Shown one piece after another: positions 33,405 through 46,830 of a stretch of DNA of 64,000 bases. The stretch spans positions 7,846,001 through 7,910,000 of the forward strand of contig CM063292.1 of assembly GCA_032173965.1 (NCBI GenBank), written 5' to 3'. Below the pieces are notes generated by a model. It ran no database searches and was not told the DNA's origin. It saw nothing but the letters and a program-made list of their open reading frames with translations. The first letter of the stretch is position 1. Every line of letters starts with the position of its first letter. Source of the stretch: Sitta carolinensis (lineage: Eukaryota; Chordata; Aves; Passeriformes; Sittidae). Made by a program: the position numbers and the translations under genes.

Positions 33405-35857
33405 GATCACAAGAGGATGATCACAAGATCTTTCTGTTCAGGGCCAGGGGTTCTCCTCCATGATCTCTGTGCACCCTTTCCAACCCAGCATATTCCACCT
33501 CCCATGATTTTTCCCAAAGCTGAGAGTAACACCAAGTACATAAATCATTTTGTGATCTGTTTCCATCGCAGCCCGGCCACCACAGCTGCCCTTTCAGGCC
33601 CATTTAATCAGGAACAAGCCAATCTCCCTGGGAAAGGGAAAATTCCATTCTCCTTGCTGCCCTCCCTGATCCCTTGTCCTGTGAGATGTTTCTGCAATGC
33701 CGTGGTGGGCAGTCCTGGACAGACACTTGCAGCTCCAGGTTCCAAGAGGAAATGGTGAGATTCTATTTTTTGTTTTCTCAGCAATGATCCCTTTTTCACA
33801 TTTGCAACAGGCCCTCCCTGAGTGCCCCTGTGGGATGCAGAGACTGCCTTCTTGGAAAAGACCTGCATTCACTTAATCCTAAAACTTGTAAGAAAATGTG
33901 TCTTTGTTTCTGACAATTTACCAGCCTAAGTCTGCTCTTCCTTAAAGTTTTAGGAAAACAAGTTAAAGACAGACTTTTCCCCCTATATTCTCTACTTTAA
34001 ATGAGTAAATATTAAAAAGTAAAAGTCAAAAGATTTGTCAAAAGTTCCACAGCAGTTTATAAACAGTGTGCAGTACTCCCTGTAAACAGGCAGCATAAAT
34101 ATTGGCTGACTCACACTCCCCACTGCTTATCTGCAAGTAAAAAGCTTATCTTGTATGTAAGTAAACATTCTCTTACTGTCTTTCATTGATGCCAAATGAT
34201 AAAATAGAAACCCAGCCTGGAGGAGCCCTCTCAGTTTTAAAAGGCTTAGAAGATCTGAGTAATCCAGATGCAAGGTGCTCAAGGCAAAGGGGTGCAACAA
34301 ACCAGCTTGTTCCCTCCCTGAGTAACACTTAGAAAAGTGTTATAATGGATGGCTTGAGGGCTATACTCTCTATATTTCCAGTGGCTTTATTGCTCCCAGG
34401 CAGTAAACACTGAAGAATTATGAAAGGTTATCAATTATGAGTAACCAGGCACATTGAAACCACTTTTCAATTCTGCAATGGTACTTGCATTATTTAAATA
34501 ATTCCATTTTGCTTTTGTTTCCAGAGTCGCTAGTTGGAGTAGATCTTTTGCTAAACATATTTTGCTTGATTTTTATTATTTTACATTGAAACAATTCAGA
34601 AATTTCTATTAAAGAAGAACCATTAATTCAAGTATAACTAAATCAAGACTGGCTGGTGATTTCAAGTTTAGGCAAAAGTGCAGCAAGTGAGGCCTAATAG
34701 TTTATGACCACAAACAGTGGGAGATCTGTAGGTGGAAGACAGTTTAAATATAAATAATTACTAATATTTACAATGCAAATCAACAGTGTTATGATTGTCA
34801 TATTTGCAATTATCCTTACAGAGTTGGCTGTCATGAATGCAAACACCCATGTCTTACAAGACTTAATTTCTCTTTTCAAAGTGTCAGATGCTACTATTCT
34901 TTTGATATATTTATTTTTCTTTGAGATCTCATGCTTTTTATTTTTTAACTGGGAAAAATTATTCTCATTCATAATTTCATTAGAACACCATGGAGCCAGG
35001 GATTTATCTATCTGTGCCTCAATCTAATGTTTTTAATGTTTTGTTCAGCATGATTAGCCCTTATTTAATTTGTATAAGGTTGGGATTTTTGCATTTTCCT
35101 TAATCTTACTTGTTTTTACTCTTTCCCTTTCTATCTCTTGGTAGGGATAAATCATCAATAAATCATCAATACTGGATAAATCACCAATACTACACAAATA
35201 AAACAGTCTTGTTGATGGTAAACATTGAATACATTCTCTCATATTCTTCACACACAACTGCTCCCACCTTGCTTCTCTCTTGGAAGGTATCATATACCAA
35301 CCTGGTTCTAAAAGCAAAGCCTTTCTGACACGGGCAAAATACTCTTTCCCCATGACAGCCTCTCCTGACTGCCACTGCCACATCTGCCAACAAATCCCCT
35401 CACTCCAAATGCTCTCTAGGAGAACTCCAGGATATTGCTGTCATCCATATTTTTCTAACCACCAGTTCAGCTGGAAATTCATCAGTGCATCAGAAGAGAA
35501 TGGCTCACACTACCTTTCTTTCAATTAAAGAAAAATCCTATTATCTGTCTGGTTTTTCTCTCTCCTCAGTAGATATGGGCAAAGAAGGGAAGTGAGAGCA
35601 GGAGGGAGGTGGGTAAGAAAACCACAAAGGTTATGAATAAGGAATATTTGTGGCCCTCTTTTCTTCCTCTCCTCTTCTACTATTCTAAGTTGACTTGGGG
35701 AAAGAAAAGAGACAAGAGACAAGAGTAACCATAATGCAAGAATGTTGAAGTAACATGTATTATTTTAAGACACCTGTCTGCAGCAGGTGATGCTTTAAGG
35801 GGTTTAGGGGAAGAAAGCTCAAAAATAGCATTAAGAAAATTGCTTAGAAATTCTGTG
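33405..35857. other. spacer without a supported gene
   Basis: The part 33405-33870 is GC-richer, with a plus-strand frame (33288-33758) that begins inside the LTR. 'CACCCTTTCCAACCCAGCATATTCC' near 33471-33495 resembles a worn CR1 3' end, but this is weak. The rest is AT-rich, with short AATCATCAAT-type repeats at 35145-35195. Confidence 0.4.
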
Positions 35858-35926
35858 GGTTTTTTTGTTTGTTTGTGGGGTTTTTTTGTTTGTTTGTTTG
35901 TTTGTTTGTTTGTTGTTGTTTTTTTC
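35858..35926 (+). repeat. (GTTT)n microsatellite
   Basis: Two GTTT-rich blocks with a GGGG interruption lead directly into the 3' side of the antisense CR1 at 35937. Confidence 0.85.
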
Positions 35927-35936
35927 TTTACAGAAG

Positions 35937-36190
35937 GGAATCCCACAGAACCCCAGGCTGGGCGAGGCTGGAGGGGCCAGGGCTGCCCCGGTGCCCCCTC
36001 CCTGCTCCAGCAGGGCCATCCCAGAGCACAGGGCACAGCAGTGTGTGCCTGTGGCTCTGCCATGGCCCAGCCAGGAGACTCCAGAGCCTCTGGGCACACT
36101 CTGCTCAGGGCTGGGCACTGCCCAGGGCAGCAGCTGTGCCTCCTGGGCACGGGCAGCTCCTGGGCTCAGCCCTGCCCATGGCTCTGAGCT
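35937..36190 (-). mobile_element. CR1 LINE 3' end, minus strand
   Basis: Antisense CR1 features are 'AATCCCACAGAACCCCAGG' at the 3' edge, 'CCAGCAGGGCCATCCCAGAGCAC', and 'GACTCCAGAGCCTCTGGGCAC'. It is more diverged than the GC-rich copies elsewhere. The (GTTT)n array lies where the CR1 tail would end. Confidence 0.7.
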
Positions 36191-39100
36191 GAGCTTTTTC
36201 CTCTTCAGAGCTGTTTTTCCAGCTCCCCAGTGCCCTGGCCATCAGTGCTCTCACAGTGCTTCTTTCCTCCTTTCAGTTGTTAAATGTGTAATTCTTGACT
36301 GAAAACCTGTAGCTAATTAACTAAAGGCTAATAAGAGCACAATAGGAATAGGGTGCCGAATAACTTTGTTCAAACATGCTCGTATGGTCCAACAGACATT
36401 TTGAACACACTTTCTCTCCACAAGTTAAACCTCTACTCTCTGTCTCCCTGTCTGTGTGTACACAGACTGCTGAGACAGACAGGAAAATTGAACAAAATAC
36501 CAGTTCAGCTCTAACATGAACGACAAAGTCAAATAACAATATCCTAAAGATCTTTCGCTGTATTAGGCAGTCTGAGATTTCATAAAGGATCCAAAGACCA
36601 CAGAATTCTGCTGCTTTTTCTCTGCAAGACCATCATCCTTTTAATTTTTTTTTTTCTTCTATACGCGTTTCACATTTCATGAATTATGTGCATTATTACA
36701 ATATCTGCAGGTCCTGCCTGTGATCAGCCCTTCATGCTACCAGACCTTGAACTTCACAGTTCTGAACTTCCATGTCCCTGGGTGCTTTAAAAAAAAAAAA
36801 AAATCATCTTGTCTCCTTTAGATTAAAATCAGTTATTGGCTAATTCACAGCAATAAAAGGAAATTGTAGCAAACTAGAAGCCCTGTAATTTTACTGATTC
36901 TTAATCTCAGCTGAACTACTTTTTTTAATTTATTTCATTTACTCTATGAAAACAGTAGCCAATTCCAGAGTGGCCAAATAGGCACATCCTTGGGCAGACC
37001 TGTGGCAGCAATTTAATGAAGGGTCTAAAATCATACCCAACTCTGGTGCAGTGTCCATTAAGAGCAGAGGATAACTTTGTTAGAACCTCAGTCCAACAAT
37101 GCTTATGAGATCACAGTAAGCACTTTAAGGAGCTTAGCCATTGTTCACAGAGTAGACCAGGCCAGCAGGGATTTCAACATGTAATTCAAGTGTGGTTAGA
37201 TATTGCATCTGAGGTTCAGATATCCCTCTAATGACTTCCATTTATTTGCACTAAGAAATATCCTGCTGTGGCTCAAAAAACCATCTTGCTCACAATTATA
37301 TCTGAAAGTCAAGAAAGTTTCTCATCATTTCAAACCCTGAAGTGTGTGCTGTGTATAAACAGTATTAAAAGTAGCAAAGACAAAATGGGAATTAGGAATA
37401 CAGTATCAGAGAATTCAAATTCAGGAAAGCAATATCTATGAGAAAGTAGAAATCTTTGGATCCTTTATTCTAACAAATACAGCTCTCATAAGAACACTAC
37501 AGAAATTATGTGCTTTAAAATAGTTGGGATCTCTAATCACCTATGCTGACCAGGGCACAAATCCCCTACCATTTTTTTTTAATTGCATTTTTAAGTAATT
37601 AAGTCTTATCACTTTATTTGGTAACTGTACAACAGCAGCTAAAACTCCTGATTAAGGATCAAGAACAAGGGTGAAAAGATATCAATTGCACATCACTGTA
37701 CTCCTTTATTGCCTTTGGTGATAAAAATTTACTCTGTATATGTTCACGTGCACATAAGAAATATCAAGCTTTGCTTCTAGCCAGTACTTCTTTTAGTGTA
37801 TTTTATCCTGTTTTTTCTAAAACTTAAACAGAAAGCACCAAAAACAACTCCTCAACAGCCAGGAGGTGGGATCTAAAAGGCTTATATTGACAACTTTCTG
37901 CCCTAACAGGAAATACTTCAATGCAGCTTCTTCACAGAATTTAGAAATACAGTCTATAGAGTAAGAGTGAAAACATTCTCTGTTACCTTTTATTTACCAG
38001 CTAACCATTCCCAGCTTGTCTTCTGGAGCCAGCTGCCCTAAATTATAACAAAGTACCAGCCTTTCTACACTTCTATAACTGTGCTTTAAAGTCAGCTACG
38101 AGCAAAGTCTCATATTTCTTGGGGGATAAAGGTACTTGTTTAGGCATTATGGAGAGTAATACCAAGTTTTTGGATCCAGGGGATATGGGGGATAAAGCCG
38201 GATCTGCTCCAGTCTGTCAAAGTTGAGATGTTCCAAATATAATATGAGCTTTAGTGTAAAAAGGCATCCACAGCACTGCCAGGATGCCTCCACGAGTAGA
38301 CTTTACAGGAGTTTAGGATTCCAACTTTTACAGCCTAAATTCAATGAAGTACCACTTTGCAGGAATAAATCCTTTCATTGACAGGCAATGGTTGTGTATC
38401 CTTAAAATTCAAAAGGGGATGCTACGCTGTGCTATAAAACCTTTCACAGGATTCTGAAGAGTTTTGAAGACTCTGTCTTGTAATATATGGAATAATAAAC
38501 TTCATGAGTTACCTAAGATGTATCCCCAGCCTAGGACCAAGGGCTTTCCAGACTGAAAAAAAAATGACAGGATGCTATGATACAAAGTCCTAAGCACAAC
38601 AAAGCTGATTAGGTTCTAATTGACCATTATCTCTCTCACAGACAGAAATATATAGATTTTATATGCCAGAATTTACATTTAGTCAAGATAAATGAAATTG
38701 TTAATGCTTTTAATTTACAATAAGGGAAAAAAAAAACAACCCAGCAAAGATTATTTCAGATCTTTTATTGCCAAGTGTTTGGATCTCAGTTGCTCTCAAC
38801 AATTCAAAGAACACTCCTAGCTTGAACTGTTTTTATGTTTAATTACAGTAAGATGAATGCAACTCATTCTGTGTTCCTTATTAATGTCTACAAAGCACTA
38901 AGTGTGGCATTATCCCTTGATATCTACTGGAATGCTGAAGACAATGCAAAAATTTAATTTACTGCTTCCTAAGTTTCCCATTAAAAGCACATATTGCACA
39001 TTGATTGCTTCGTAACATTTAAATAACCACAGCTAGAGCTACTCTTTTCTAAATATAAAATTCTCAGACTACATTCAAATTCTGCTTAGAGCATCCCAAG

Positions 39101-41113
39101 TGCTCCAGTTCCTGGAGTTCAGGAGTGAGTGCTCACCAGCTGAGGCCCCATGTGCACACCACGCCTTGAACGAGGGGATTTAGGTGGAGCTGCCGCGAAA
39201 ACCAAGTGCACACTCAGTGGGGAAAAAAAAGCAAACTATTCTCTAAAGCAGTTTGAGGTGTTATCCTTCCCTTGGAGGTGTGTCCTGTGAAATGATTAAA
39301 ATATTGTGTTTTATAAAGCATTCACAGAGAGATAGACACAATGATTTATCACTGCTCTTGACCTCAATCCATTTGGATGAGAGATCAGACATTAACAGAC
39401 AGGAAGGGGACTGGATTTACAGTTTTATGAAGTTTAACTAGGTGATCATGCTCATGCCCTTTCCAGACCTGGAACACCACCCCAATTTCTGCACAGTCAT
39501 TACCCAAAAAGCAAGATAAAGACTTTTCTGTTTAACCCGTATTCTGAGACTAGAGCCTGGCAATAGAAAAATTTCTGTAAATAATATTCTCATTTAGCAT
39601 TTTTACTGTAGAAAGAACATTACAGCTTCTGTAGAACTACATAATCTATGGTCAGGGCTTCAGAACTCTCAGGCTTTCCTGAAAAACACGTTTTATGCTG
39701 GTCCTTTATACTGAGGCAGACTCTAAAACAGAAAATTTATTTGTGCAAATGATTCCCCACTGAAACTACAAGAATTCTGTATCTATAGATATAAAATTTT
39801 GCTACCAAACTCAATTGTTCTAATAAAAACACTAAAAACTGTTAAAAAAATATACTCCTCTACAAAAATAAAGCTATCCTACAGAAAGCTAAGAACTGCC
39901 CCACATAAAGTCTCCTACCTGCCCTTTCAGGCAACAGAATTCACAAATATATTTAGACTCTGTCAAAAAAATACAAAGAGAATACTACTGTAATTAGAGG
40001 TTTTGAAATGACACAAGTTCCAATGCCTAAGGAGATTGTCATATTTTGAGACAGGACAAATGTCTTTCCAGTAGAAAGGTAATAGCTCAGATTTATAGAA
40101 AACAAAATAAATAGCTACTAAATTAACTGTAGTGACATTTTCAATTAAACCACAATACTAATGAAGGATATGAGGAGAAAAAAAATACAAAATAACCAGT
40201 CCTATTTTGTGCAGAGTGGGAAATGAAATAAACTAGAGTTAAAATGAAAGATGAGTTTTACTTGAATTAATAAAAGGAAAAATGCCTCTCAACAAAGAAA
40301 TTGTGCCTTCATAAACTCCTACATATCAGCACACTTAAATTTTATTTGATCCCTAAATCTACGTACTTCCAGAAATGTTTTCTGCAGTTTGGTTATATTG
40401 CAAAGTAAGATTATATTGCTATTGAGTTCATTTTCTCAGTATATAATGCCAAACCGAGTTGCAGTGTATGACAGATTGATGTCTCTGTGCTCGGGAGAAG
40501 CAGGAAATAGGAGGCATTTCAATCTGCAACACGTGGCAGGACCTCAGCAATGGGTTCAGAAACTCGGTGTGTTACCCTGTAGAGCAGGGTTTGATTTCTC
40601 CTAAGCCTTGCCTGACCACCACACTCGTCTCTCCAGCAGCATGGCCTAAAAGGCAAAGCAAAGTCAAGGGGATTCCTCCTGAAAAGCAAACACCTGCTGT
40701 GCAAGCCCAGCTGCAGCTCAGGGGTGAATTAAAACAAAACTGGGACACAGTTACTGTGAAGACACCTGTGACAACGTCAGTTGATAGGTTGTCACTGTGA
40801 AAAAGGTGAATTTGCAATGGATTACTACAAATTTCAGTGCTTTTAGCCATGATTACGGCACAAACATTGGGAGTTACAAAGAAATAAGATTTTTAACAGC
40901 CAGCTAGTGCATTGCTATTATTTCCTGTGCTGCACACGTAAAAAATCAATGGCATTGCTGGTGTTTGGTGATGTCCATCATACAAATTGGCAGCCTCTGT
41001 TCAGCTCCTAAAGAATAGCTATTGGCATCACAGAAAGCATTATCGTGACTAGCACTGTCACAGCCTTGCTGGCAACCTCAGCAGAAACCTGAATGCTGCA
41101 AAGGAAACTGTGC
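36191..41113. other. long AT-rich stretch without genes or recognised elements
   Basis: About 4.9 kb with no supported exon, LTR or CR1. Frames at 39253-39441 and 40567-40800 have no known domain. Confidence 0.5.
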
Positions 41114-41213
41114 TCGAAGTGTTCTGTGCCCCTGCAGCCTGGGCAGTGCCAGCACCTCTGGGGGAGCAGAGCCTTCCCAGAACCACATCCAGCCTGAGCC
41201 TGCCCTGCCCAGC
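41114..41213 (-). mobile_element. possible worn CR1 fragment, minus strand
   Basis: 'GCAGCCTGGGCAGTGCCAGCACCTCTGGGG' and the following C-rich sequence resemble antisense CR1 ('gcagcctgtgccagtgcctca'). The match is short, so confidence is low. It directly borders the duplicated 78-bp segment. Confidence 0.35.
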
Positions 41214-41291
41214 TCCAAGCCATGAGTCAGAGCTAGCATAAAATACAATTCCCTTGCTGTTCACAGAGGGTCTTACTCCCCAGTGACTTCC
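41214..41291 (+). repeat. 78-bp local direct duplication, copy A
   Basis: It matches 42441-42518 at 73 of 78 positions with no gap. All five differences are transitions in which this copy has C or G and the other has T or A. The flanks differ completely. No known element is recognised. Confidence 0.9.
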
Positions 41292-41979
41292 CTGGGGGCT
41301 GTCCTGGCCCAGAGGTGCCCCTTGGAAATTGCTGCAGCCCCTGCTAAGCTCTCCTTCCCTGCCTCCCATCAGCAGTCTCATGGGGAAAGCCACGACTAAA
41401 ATGAAGCACAGATCTGGCAGGGAAATCACCTCAACATAAATGTTAAATCAAGGATAAATGGCACAAGAGAGACTTCACCGTATGGACAACAGTGCCCTGC
41501 AAAAAAATGAAAGACCACGGCTTTCTTCTTCTCCAGGGTTCTCTCAGACATTAAAATAGAATAAATGTACCTATAGGTTCTGAATATTTACATTTAAAAA
41601 GAAAATAACCTTGAAACATTAAGTCCTGCAGAGTAGTTAATCCCTGGCATTATGTGTCCAGCAGCACCTGAAGTGTCCTCTGTTTGTCACCACAGTCCTG
41701 TGAGGAGAGCACTCACAAAACACTTTCAATGGTTCACTGCCAACACCAGCAAAGGCCAGTCTGCTCTGGTTTGTGCAGCAAAATCACAGCTACACTGAGG
41801 TTATATCTGACTTAAGGAAATTTGACAGTTTTTCAATAAATATACATAGCAGCATCAGGTCAAGTGTCATTCTTCAAGCTGGTGTGCTGCACCTGTGCAT
41901 CTGCAATTCTGAACTGCAGATTCTGACTCCATTTCCACTCTGCTCTGTTTCCATGCACTGTCATCAAAGTACCAAAACA

Positions 41980-42019
<40 letters not shown>

Positions 42020-42440
42020 CCTACTATAAAATATTTCTTATCATGTTCATGCAGTTCTCTTGTTTCTTCGTGCCTTGCTTTTCTTCTAATTTCTCCTGTG
42101 GTGTTGGGTTTGGTTTTTTTTTTTCCCCTCCTCCTTTTAACATTTTGAAATAAATTAAAAGAAAATAACAATCCCAAAAAGCTCACGCCAGTTGGCAGAG
42201 AAATTAAAAATCACAGATTCAAAAGTACTTTCCTAGTTCATGAAAACATCTCTAATGAGACAGATGAAAATATGAATTGCTCCTAATGAGCTCAAAATTG
42301 CACATATTTCCCTTAGTTTAATTTTGTAAGCCTTCACAGATATTTTGTGTTATGCTTTATTATAAAACAAGAAGTGGCCACAAGGCTGTGATAACCAATT
42401 TGTGAGATTAAAGTACTCAACTTGAATGGTTTCATTAACT
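41292..42440. other. spacer without a recognised gene
   Basis: Holds the (AT)n array at 41982-42014 and a T-rich tract at 42114-42130. GC-richer at 41290-41400, otherwise AT-rich. Confidence 0.45.
41982..42014. repeat. (AT)n microsatellite
   Basis: Thirty-three bases of pure alternating A and T, self-complementary and able to form a hairpin or cruciform. Confidence 0.95.
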
Positions 42441-42518
42441 TCCAAGCCATGAGTCAGAGTTAGCATAAAATACAATTCCTTTGCTATTCATAGAGGGTCT
42501 TACTCTCCAGTGACTTCC
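42441..42518 (+). repeat. 78-bp local direct duplication, copy B
   Basis: Partner of 41214-41291, 1,227 bp downstream in the same orientation. It begins TCCAAGCCATGAGTCAGAG and ends CAGTGACTTCC. Confidence 0.9.
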
Positions 42519-42653
42519 AACATTTTGGAGTCATTAGCACCTGAGAAGAATAACACAGTTATTCCTGACTTGTCAGTGCTGTACTCACTGGCACAGCCAT
42601 GGAAGGATAATTTCCAGCCAAGCTGTGACAGATAATGTCCTGACAAGGGTTGG

Positions 42654-43217
42654 TGTTGGAACGCAGAACATTCCTCTGACCGCCCTGGGTGATCAGAGAC
42701 CCTGGCAGGGAGTCAAAAACACTTGTGTGTTTGACATGAGCCCATGGAAAAAATTACCAACCTTGTATGGAGAATTACAAGACACTAGAGTGTGAGTAGA
42801 GTGAGAGTTCATTTGTCACAGGGTGAAAATGTAGAATTTTAGGGGTTTTATAATTTTGGGTGTGTCCCTGCCCTTCTTGGTCTTCTAGCCTCCATCTTCT
42901 GCTGTGATGGTGGCACTTTTTGATTGGTTTAGAATAGAGGTACACTGTCTAACATAGCTGATATTCATTATTTACTGTAAATAAAGAGTATGTAGATTTT
43001 AGTATAAAAGATGAACACTGCCCAGAGGGTGCCAGTCTGCTCCAACTCCACCTGCAAGACAGATCTGTGCAGGCCAGAGCCACAATGTTCTAGATAAATA
43101 ATAAGCAATGCTTGGACATGAGAACAGAGAGATCTTGAGCTATTCTTCTGCACCTGGCTGGGAAAAACAGAGACTTTGGGCAATTCTGGGGTCACAGCAA
43201 CAGCACAAAACCCCAGA
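42654..43217 (+). mobile_element. solo LTR, TGTTGGAAC family, with 6-bp target-site duplication
   Basis: It starts TGTTGGAACGC. The identical hexamer GGTTGG flanks it at 42648-42653 and 43218-43223, which sets the end at 'ACCCCAGA'. A TATA box 'GTATAAAAG' lies near 43000-43008, and poly(A)-type 'GATAAATAATAAG' near 43093. The part after the TATA box aligns with the minus-strand copy 49336-49961 (shared 'ATAATAA(A)GCAA', 'ATTCTTC', 'GCTGGG', 'TGGGGTCA'). Its counterpart of the purine tract is short ('CTTCTTGGTCTTCT'). Confidence 0.75.
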
Positions 43218-43223
43218 GGTTGG

Positions 43224-44309
43224 GTCTGCTCTGGGAGGCTCAGCTGTGGCACAGCAGCACCTGCACAGCCCCTGTGGCAATCCACCCTCCCTCTAACATT
43301 CCAGACAGGTTTGCAAGGGCAAGAAGCAAAGCCAGAGCTAAAAGCTTGAGCCAGCTTTCCTGAAGAGAGATTGGGATGGCCAGGAATGCATGAGAATTGT
43401 AGAATTTTATACAAATCTATAGAAAATTATTGAGTGCATCAGAAATGGGTGCCATTACTCTGCAGGCAGAAAATGCAAATATGAGATTTGCAGAAGTTCC
43501 ATGTAGATTCCTATTTTCAGACGTGACTGACTCATGTAATGAGGGTAGGAGAGAGGAGGAAAGGACTATAACCAAAAAACAGGGGAGGAGATAACAAAGC
43601 TAAGACCCTGTGCAGACAATGGCTGGTCATGAGCCCCTGCTACATGCTCAGATCTGGAGTTCTGGGGTTTCTGTATGAATATTAACACAAGCCAGTGAAC
43701 TTTTTATGAGCTTTTGCTTCAGAAGTGGATGAAATATGACCCATCTACTTCTCCAAACTACAGAAGAGTTCTGGTGTGCTGAAGAAAATAAAGCATATGT
43801 GCAACTTCCAGGCAGACTATGCTTTCTCTCCTGTGGGAAACAGAAGTTTTGTCTTTAGTAAAACTGAGCTTATCTTTGAGTAAAGCATTTTAGTGTTTAA
43901 ATCTATTCAGTCTTCACACTTTCATTTGCTGTTAAATCACAGATTTTAAAGGATGACTGCTCCACCACATACCTCAACCTTAGCACTTTGGTGAAGTGAA
44001 GAACCTCATTTTCTCAGCAATTCTACATAGACAGTTTGAGGTGCTGACTCTACTGCACCAAAGGAGAGTCACAAAGTGCTGCTCACAGAGGAGTGTCTGT
44101 ATAGCAGGAGCACAGGGCAGCACGGAATCATACTCAGCACAGCAACAGAACAGAAGGAAATATCACTGCTGAATGTCAGAACATACTCCTGGTTGGCCTG
44201 CAAGCACCTAGAGAGGAGAATAATGCAGAGGAAGAACAAACATTTGCAATAAACATCCTAAAACTTGGAAGAGTAATTCTGTGCATTTGTGAAGCCTTTG
44301 AAAAGGACA
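43224..44309. other. spacer without a recognised gene
   Basis: Unassigned sequence. The minus-strand frame 42968-43414 starts outside the LTR and runs into it, so it is not a gene candidate. Confidence 0.45.
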
Positions 44310-44392
44310 TTTCAGGCAGGTTGGAGCACGCTGATCAGTGGGAGGTGTCCCTGCCCATTCCAACCCAGAGCATTCCATGATTCCACAGCTCT
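44310..44392 (+). mobile_element. CR1 LINE 3' tail fragment
   Basis: 'GGCAGGTTGGAGCACGCTGATCAG', 'GGGAGGTGTCCCTGCCCATTCCAACCC' and 'GAGCATTCCATGATTCC' are the last part of a CR1 with one decayed octamer. Confidence 0.75.
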
Positions 44393-46824
44393 CTCTCAGC
44401 ACTGCTGTTTGCTCCTGCTCTCTCCATTCCAGGAACTGAAATAAGGCTTTCTAGAACCTTGACATCTCCAAGGACAATTTAATTACAAGACCTGGAAGGT
44501 CTTTCTCTGTAAACCCCACCATGGCTATGCAGCCCAGGCACAGTTGGTTTCTGGTGTCTCCTCTTCCCTACATTTGTAAGACAAATCCACCTGTGACACC
44601 AGGGTTTGTGACTAAACTTCCCTTGGGGCAGCTGTTAACTAACATAATCTTGGCATCCAGTTCAAATGAACTCAGCTAAACCATATCTAAACAATTTGGG
44701 GGCAGCTCAGAAGCTGAGTCCTCTGTCCTTTCATTTTTCACACCAGGTTTGTTCACTACATTAATAATATTCCTATGAAAATACCACCACTGTACTTACA
44801 GTTTTACTTAGCATTAACAAAGAGTATGCTGTTGACATTCAACATGTGAAAATGTATTTATAAATAATTAACTGATAATCCAATTGCTTTTTGCTGTAGA
44901 AATGGACTCACTAGGGTGGTCCGTTTCTACTCCCAGTTTTTATGGGGAGTTTGGTATTTCTATGAGCATATCCCTAACATGCCACTTTAAAAATCTTTTT
45001 ATGCTCTTCAGAATGCCAAAAAAAAAAAAAAAAAAAAAAAAAAAAGCAAAGCACACATAGAAAATCTCAGTTGAAAACTGTGGCCTTGGCAAACATTTGT
45101 GGATTTTCACAGATCTCCATGGAGTCTTGACTGAACATCAGTCAAACAGATACTATGTGTTATCTCCAAGCACATCGCCTCATATCCTGCATGTTCACAG
45201 TCAGAAAATCCCTCATACTCTGCTTCTGCAAGCTTGATGGTAATTTGAAATCTACTTATTTCTTTGGGGGGTTTAAAATATACTTCATAAAGTCAAATTG
45301 TGGATATCTAATAAAAGGTAAAATAAAAACAAACAAAAAAGCGCCACCCCAAAATATGATGTCTGCCAAGTGATTTATTTCTATCTCCTTCAGCAAGAGG
45401 ATAAGGTGAATAATGGAAGAAAAAAGAAAAAAAAAAATCACAATTTCTATGGTCCCTTCTATTAATAAAATATTCATTTAGGAAAAAAAATGTATAAAAT
45501 TAAATGGGCTCCAAGCTTTCACAATTTAATTAAAATGGCTTTTAAATGAATCTCCTTACAGTGAAAGCAGCAGCCCAGGACAAAATGCATATGGTTTCTT
45601 TTTTAAGACCAGTTACACTTCTTAATTGGTTTCAGAAAATACCCAACTATTGAATCCTATAGAATGAGTGTGTGGCCTTTAAAAACCCTTGTAAATGAGA
45701 ACTGCTGGCAGAACAATTAGCATTTAAAAGCTAGAATGACCTTAAATCTGTGCATCATTGTGATTCGTTTGGACTTTAATATCAAGTACAGAACCAAAAA
45801 ATACCTTGGCTGCCAAGAGGAAGAGCTCCCAGCAGCAGGAGAAGGACACTGGGTGAAGCATGTGCAGTGAAACATAAAGGACAAACTGGATCAGCTTTGA
45901 TTTGTGTTGACTTAGCAGCCAACCTGAAGGGCCTGCTTGGGCACTGAGCATGCAAAAGGGAACAAATCTTCTGCTCCTGATCCTACACGGGAGAGCCATC
46001 CTGAAGAGTTTATCCCTGAAATGAATTTCAGGTTGCAAAGGGTAATAAACTGGGCATCAGTTTTGTTTCCAAGGAATCGCTGGAAAACCGATTGCCTAAC
46101 TCTACTGTGAATCTGATATCCTCTAAAAAACAAAATAGATGGAACACTTCACTTTATATATACATATATATATACCCCAGATATAAATACATGTGTTATG
46201 ATTATATATATAAGAGGTGTCATTTAACTTTAAATATAATTTGCCTATATTGCTTGCAATTATACTAATTCATGTAATATTCTGCCATTCTGAAAATGAG
46301 ATGACTTCTTATACCTCTAGAAATGACAGCACTGTCTTGGGGTTGGGAGCAGTGGTGTGTTACAGCTGCTGATCATACCAAACCCAAAGATCCTTAAAGC
46401 TGAACATTTATATTGGCTGAGTTTGCAATTAAAGCAGAATGATGACTGCAAGTGTTCCCTATCTGAAGGTGGATTTTTTTTTAAAGCTTAAATCACTGCA
46501 TTAAATCTTTTGCTCCAGCTCTCATTCTCATATTCCAAACTACACAAAAATAAACATTCATAAAGGTTAAATTTATTTCTATATAGAAATGCCATATTTT
46601 TACTAGATTTCATTAAATATAACTGAGTTAAATCCTTAATAATAATAATAATACTTACACGGAATATAGATGTTATTCTAAATATCATAAATTATTTACA
46701 GGAATAATTTGATTCCATTTCCTCAAAGACAACACTACTTAACCAAGTAGTCAATCCATCAGTAATTACTGATATTAATAAAATTTCCAAAGCAGTTTCT
46801 AGAAAACCCACTAAAGGCCAAAAA
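44393..46824. other. AT-rich sequence without a gene
   Basis: Holds A28 (45018-45045), AT-rich repeats at 46155-46213 and (AAT)n at 46637-46652. The A28 run has no AATAAA just upstream. No exon is recognised. Confidence 0.45.
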
Positions 46825-46830
46825 TTTCAC

